Assembly (NCBI GenBank): GCA_045595605.1
Contig: JAZOAS010000001.1
Location: forward strand, 1 to 8,366
Reading direction: 5' to 3'
Source of the DNA: SIG480 sp045595605
GTDB lineage: Bacteria > Bacillota > Clostridia > Oscillospirales > JAAYXM01
DNA length: 8,366 nt
Under the pieces are notes generated by a model, which did not search any database, had not been told where the DNA came from, and worked only from the letters and a program-made list of their open reading frames with translations. Positions 5,658-8,366 of the stretch are shown piece after piece (the first letter of the stretch is position 1; each line of letters begins with the position of its first letter). The translations under genes were made by a program, and so were the position numbers.

Positions 5658-7031
5658 ATGTCACAGAGCAAAATTCCCTACAAAATTTATCTTGAAGAAT
5701 CGGAAATGCCGAAATATTGGTACAACCTCCGCGCAGAGATGCAGAAGAAGCCCGCGCCTCTTCTCAACCCCGTGACACATAAGCCCTCGACAGCAGAGGA
5801 GCTTGAAGCGGTTTTCTGCAAGGAGCTTGTAAAGCAGGAGCTTGACGATACAAATGTAAATATCGAGATTCCGCAGAAGATTCGCGATTTCTATAAGATG
5901 TACCGTCCGTCGCCGCTTATCCGTGCATACTGCCTTGAGGAAAAGCTTCAGACTCCGGCGAAGATTTACTACAAGTTTGAAGGCAACAACACAAGCGGAA
6001 GCCATAAGCTCCACCCCGCTATCGCTCAGGCGTATTATGCAAAGGAGCAGGGTCTGCGCGGTGTTACAACCGAGACAGGCGCAGGTCAGTGGGGTACCGC
6101 GCTCTCAATGGCGTGCTCGTACTTTGACCTTGACTGCAAGGTATATATGGTAAAGTGCTCATATGAGCAGAAGCCCTTCCGACGAGAGGTAATGAGAACC
6201 TACGGCGCGTCGGTAACCCCGTCGCCGTCTATGGAGACTGAGGTCGGAAAGAAAATTCTTGCCGAGCATCCCGGAACTACGGGAAGCCTTGGCTGTGCAA
6301 TAAGCGAGGCTGTTGAGGCGGCGTCAAACCTCGAGGGTTACAGATATGTCCTCGGAAGCGTTCTCAATCAGGTTATGCTTCATCAGTCGGTCATCGGTCT
6401 TGAAGCAAAGGCAGCACTTGATAAATACAACGAAAAGGCAGATATAATCATCGGCTGTGCAGGCGGTGGCTCTAACCTCGGCGGCCTTATCGCACCGTTT
6501 ATGGGCGAGAAGCTCCGCGGCGAGCGCGACTATCAGTTCATTGCTGTTGAGCCGCAGTCATGCCCGAGCCTTTCAAGAGGTTCGTATGTCTATGACTACT
6601 GCGATACGGGTAAGGTCTGCCCGCTTTCAAAGATGTACACACTCGGAAGTGGCTTCATCCCGGCGGCGACCCATGCAGGGGGACTCCGTTACCACGGTAT
6701 GAACTCAACACTCTCTGAGCTTTACGACCAGGGACTTATGGAAACCCGCACCGCTTCTCAGACCGAGATTTTCGAGGCGGCAGAGACCTTTGCAAGAGTT
6801 GAGGGTATTCTCCCCGCACCTGAGAGCTCACACGCTATTAAGGTAGCGATTGACGAAGCTATGAAGTGCAAGGAGACAGGTGAGGAGAAGACAATCGTCT
6901 TCGGTCTCACAGGTACCGGCTATTTTGATATGTACGCTTATGAGAAATTCCATAACGGCGAGCTCGGAACATATATCCCGACTGACGAGGAGATTGCAAA
7001 GAGCCTTAAAAACCTTCCTGTTATAGACTAA
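5658..7031 (+). CDS. trpB: TrpB2-type tryptophan synthase beta-like enzyme (PLP-dependent)
   Basis: A 457-residue cytoplasmic enzyme of the TrpB2 (TrpB-like) subfamily, longer at the N-terminus than canonical TrpB (about 400 residues). It is expected to condense indole with L-serine to form tryptophan. Features: RPSPLIRAYCLEEKL (83-97), KFEGNNTSGSHKL with PLP-binding Lys117, TTETGAGQWGTALSMA (137-152), the subfamily-typical MVKCSYEQKPFRREVMRTYGA (164-184), PLP-phosphate loop GCAGGGSN (266-273), and ILPAPESSHA (384-393). The usual SHKxN reads SHKLH: His119 replaces Asn. The ATG at 5658 has AAAGGAG eight bases upstream. A longer in-frame reading from 5490 lies inside the T-box and is rejected. 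It is controlled by the Trp T-box, followed 23 bp later by the pyridoxal kinase gene. No trpA is present in the window. Confidence 0.96.
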   Translation: MSQSKIPYKIYLEESEMPKYWYNLRAEMQKKPAPLLNPVTHKPSTAEELEAVFCKELVKQELDDTNVNIEIPQKIRDFYKMYRPSPLIRAYCLEEKLQTPAKIYYKFEGNNTSGSHKLHPAIAQAYYAKEQGLRGVTTETGAGQWGTALSMACSYFDLDCKVYMVKCSYEQKPFRREVMRTYGASVTPSPSMETEVGKKILAEHPGTTGSLGCAISEAVEAASNLEGYRYVLGSVLNQVMLHQSVIGLEAKAALDKYNEKADIIIGCAGGGSNLGGLIAPFMGEKLRGERDYQFIAVEPQSCPSLSRGSYVYDYCDTGKVCPLSKMYTLGSGFIPAATHAGGLRYHGMNSTLSELYDQGLMETRTASQTEIFEAAETFARVEGILPAPESSHAIKVAIDEAMKCKETGEEKTIVFGLTGTGYFDMYAYEKFHNGELGTYIPTDEEIAKSLKNLPVID

Positions 7032-7054
7032 CATCACGAAAGGAGACTCGGCAA

Positions 7055-7888
7055 ATGAAAACAGAAAAGCTTAAAACCTGCGCGGTTATAAATGACTTGT
7101 CGGGTTTCGGCAGGTGCGCGCTTAATGTGACGATTCCGGTCATGAGCGCGATAGGCATAAGGGTTCTCTCTGTGCCGACGGCGGTTCTCTCAAACCACAC
7201 CGGCTTTTCGGAGTATTATTTCTCCGACCTCACGGACGGTATGAGTGAGTACTTTGAGGCGTGGGAGAGGCTCGGTCTTTCCTATGACGGAATATACTCG
7301 GGCTTTCTCGGCAGCGAGCATCAGGCAGATATAATCGCCGACTTCATAAAGAAAAACAGAAAAGAGAATACTTTTCTCTTTGTTGACCCCGCAATGGGGG
7401 ATGACGGCAAGCTGTATCCGACCTGTACCGACGGTATAGTCCGGAAAATGCGCGAGCTCGTTTCGGAGGCGGATATAATAACCCCGAACCTGACGGAAGC
7501 GTGCTTCCTTGCAGGGGTTGACTATGAGGAGATGAAGAACGCAGACTTCGACCGCGTTTCAGACCTCGCCTTCCGTCTTACCCGTATGGGCGCATCGCGC
7601 GTTGTAATAACGGGTGTTTACAAGGATGATACGGTTTCAAATGTAATTTGCGATAGCATTTTTGATGAGATTTTCTCAACCTCGTCAAAATGTGTTGCGG
7701 GTGAGTTCTGCGGAACGGGCGACCTTTTCGCATCAATCCTTTTCGGATATGTAATGAAGGGGAAAAGCCTTGCAAACGCGGTAAAAGGCGCGTCAGACAT
7801 TATCCTCCGCGCGGCGGAATATTCCGAAGCGCTCGGCGTTTCGAAAACCGACGGAATTGCCTTCGAGCCGTTCCTCAAAAAGCTGTAA
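7055..7888 (+). CDS. Pyridoxal/pyridoxamine kinase (PdxK/PdxY-like, ribokinase superfamily)
   Basis: A 277-residue cytoplasmic kinase predicted to phosphorylate pyridoxal, pyridoxamine or pyridoxine in B6 salvage, yielding PLP directly or through an oxidase. Visible features are VINDLSGFGRCALNVTIPVMSAIG (11-34), the substrate region PTAVLSNHTGF (41-51), YSGFLGS (81-87), DPAMGDDGKLY (111-121), ITPNLTEACFLAG (142-154), and the ribokinase anion-hole and catalytic-base motif FCGTGDLFAS (218-227) with Asp223. Length and motifs fit the pyridoxamine-kinase branch found in Clostridia. A hydroxymethylpyrimidine kinase is less likely because of the SGFGRCAL and SNHTGF motifs. The ATG at 7055 has AAAGGAG nine bases upstream. 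The 23-bp gap after trpB2 and the terminator right after the stop indicate a two-gene transcript under the T-box. Confidence 0.9.
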   Translation: MKTEKLKTCAVINDLSGFGRCALNVTIPVMSAIGIRVLSVPTAVLSNHTGFSEYYFSDLTDGMSEYFEAWERLGLSYDGIYSGFLGSEHQADIIADFIKKNRKENTFLFVDPAMGDDGKLYPTCTDGIVRKMRELVSEADIITPNLTEACFLAGVDYEEMKNADFDRVSDLAFRLTRMGASRVVITGVYKDDTVSNVICDSIFDEIFSTSSKCVAGEFCGTGDLFASILFGYVMKGKSLANAVKGASDIILRAAEYSEALGVSKTDGIAFEPFLKKL

Positions 7889-7892
7889 AATC

Positions 7893-7922
7893 AAAAGCTA
7901 CCGAAAATTTCGGTAGCTTTTT
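7893..7922 (+). terminator. Intrinsic terminator after the pyridoxal kinase gene
   Basis: AAAAGCTACCG (7893-7903) pairs with CGGTAGCTTTT (7911-7921) over 11 bp around an AAAATTT loop, and the T-run runs through 7922. It begins four bases after the stop codon and closes the trpB2-kinase transcript before dgt. The A-rich left arm makes it potentially bidirectional. Confidence 0.92.
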
Positions 7923-7991
7923 AAAATTTTTCTCCGAAAAAAAGGGAAAGCTAAGTTTTTGGCGTATATAAAATATGTGAGGTGATATGTA

Positions 7992-8366
7992 ATGAATATG
8001 CGACAGAGCGAAGAGGCAAGAGAAAAGCGCGACCTTTCTCCGTACGCGTGCCTTTCGTCAGAAAGTCTCGGAAGAGCGAGAGAAGAGGCGGAATGTGAAG
8101 TCCGCACCTGCTTCATGCGCGACCGCGACAGGATTATTCATTCAAAATCATTCCGCCGTCTTAAAGATAAAACTCAGGTTTTTATTTCTCCCGAGGGCGA
8201 CCATTACCGCACCCGTCTCACTCATACCCTTGAGGTCTCGGGAATCGCGAGGACGATTGCCCGCGCGCTTTCGTTAAACGAAGGGCTTTGCGAGGCGATT
8301 GCCATGGGTCATGACCTTGGTCATACCCCGTTCGGTCACGGTGGTGAGCGCGAGCTTTCGGCGCTT
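7992..8366 (+). CDS. dgt: dGTPase-like dNTP triphosphohydrolase (HD domain), N-terminal fragment
   Basis: An open frame of 125 codons that runs off the right edge. It matches the Firmicutes deoxyguanosinetriphosphate triphosphohydrolase-like family, which hydrolyses dNTPs to deoxynucleosides and triphosphate. Motifs are LSPYACLSSES (15-25), RDRDRIIHSKSFRRLKDKTQVF (43-64), SPEGDHYRTRLTHTLEVS (66-83) with the HD-domain His78, and AIAMGHDLGHTPFGHGGE (102-119) with the metal-binding His107-Asp108. The start is the ATG at 7992, with GAGGTGA (7979-7985) six bases upstream; a second in-frame ATG at 7998 is twelve bases from it. The terminator at 7893-7922 separates it from the preceding genes. In Clostridia it often precedes dnaG and rpoD, which would lie beyond the window. 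Confidence 0.93.
   Translation, partial: MNMRQSEEAREKRDLSPYACLSSESLGRAREEAECEVRTCFMRDRDRIIHSKSFRRLKDKTQVFISPEGDHYRTRLTHTLEVSGIARTIARALSLNEGLCEAIAMGHDLGHTPFGHGGERELSAL

Noticed and set aside
7967..7972. TATAAA as a -10 box for dgt.
   Set aside because: No -35 match lies 16-18 bp upstream, and the implied transcription start would coincide with the ribosome binding site. The true promoter is not identified.
1..8366. Search for a defence system, mobile element, CRISPR array or toxin-antitoxin pair.
   Set aside because: All coding space is explained by housekeeping or metabolic genes; there are no repeat arrays, transposase motifs or attachment-site duplications.

Overview
The window reads as chromosomal core DNA from an anaerobic Gram-positive bacterium of the class Clostridia, probably an uncultured gut-type lineage near the Oscillospiraceae or Christensenellales. 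The family-level guess is an inference from protein style and gene order. Support comes from strong AGGAG-type ribosome binding sites, sigma-A promoters, a T-box riboswitch, and the gene sets rimP-nusA and ddl-murI-DUF1934. Nothing points to phage, insertion sequences, CRISPR or recent transfer. Base and codon use look even throughout.

Left part, minus strand (1-5240). Reading along the transcripts from right to left, the order is a hemolysin III/TrhA-family membrane protein, D-Ala-D-Ala ligase (ddl), glutamate racemase (murI), a DUF1934 protein, a secreted S41 protease with PDZ and peptidoglycan-binding domains, then rimP and the first codons of nusA. The genes ddl, murI, DUF1934 and the S41 protease are separated by only 10-18 bp, each with its own ribosome binding site, and look like one cell-wall operon. 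Together ddl and murI supply the two D-amino-acid building blocks of peptidoglycan (D-Ala-D-Ala and D-Glu), and the exported protease carries a wall-binding domain. rimP-nusA has its own strong promoter (642-670) and a stable hairpin in its 5' leader. It begins a ribosome maturation/transcription elongation operon that continues off the left edge.

Middle (5241-5657). This 417-bp gap holds two divergent promoters. The rightward one is a perfect consensus (TTGACA, 17 bp, TATAAT with an extended -10). It drives a leader of about 296 nt that is a clear tryptophan T-box riboswitch. It shows stem I, a UGG specifier after GAA, the conserved T-box sequence with a UGGC bulge matching the G73-CCA end of tRNA-Trp, and mutually exclusive antiterminator and terminator hairpins.

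Right part, plus strand (5658-8366). The T-box controls trpB2, a stand-alone tryptophan synthase beta-like enzyme, followed 23 bp later by a pyridoxal/pyridoxamine kinase, then a strong terminator. A PLP-dependent Trp-forming enzyme and a PLP salvage kinase are thus placed under one tRNA-Trp sensor. No trpA or other trp gene is in the window, so indole salvage is a reasonable hypothesis. The window ends inside dgt (HD-domain dNTP triphosphohydrolase), often followed by dnaG-rpoD in Clostridia.

I found no undescribed multi-gene system. The most notable points are the Trp T-box over trpB2-pdxK, the rimP leader hairpin, a perfect palindrome across the hemolysin III stop codon, and several active-site substitutions worth checking.
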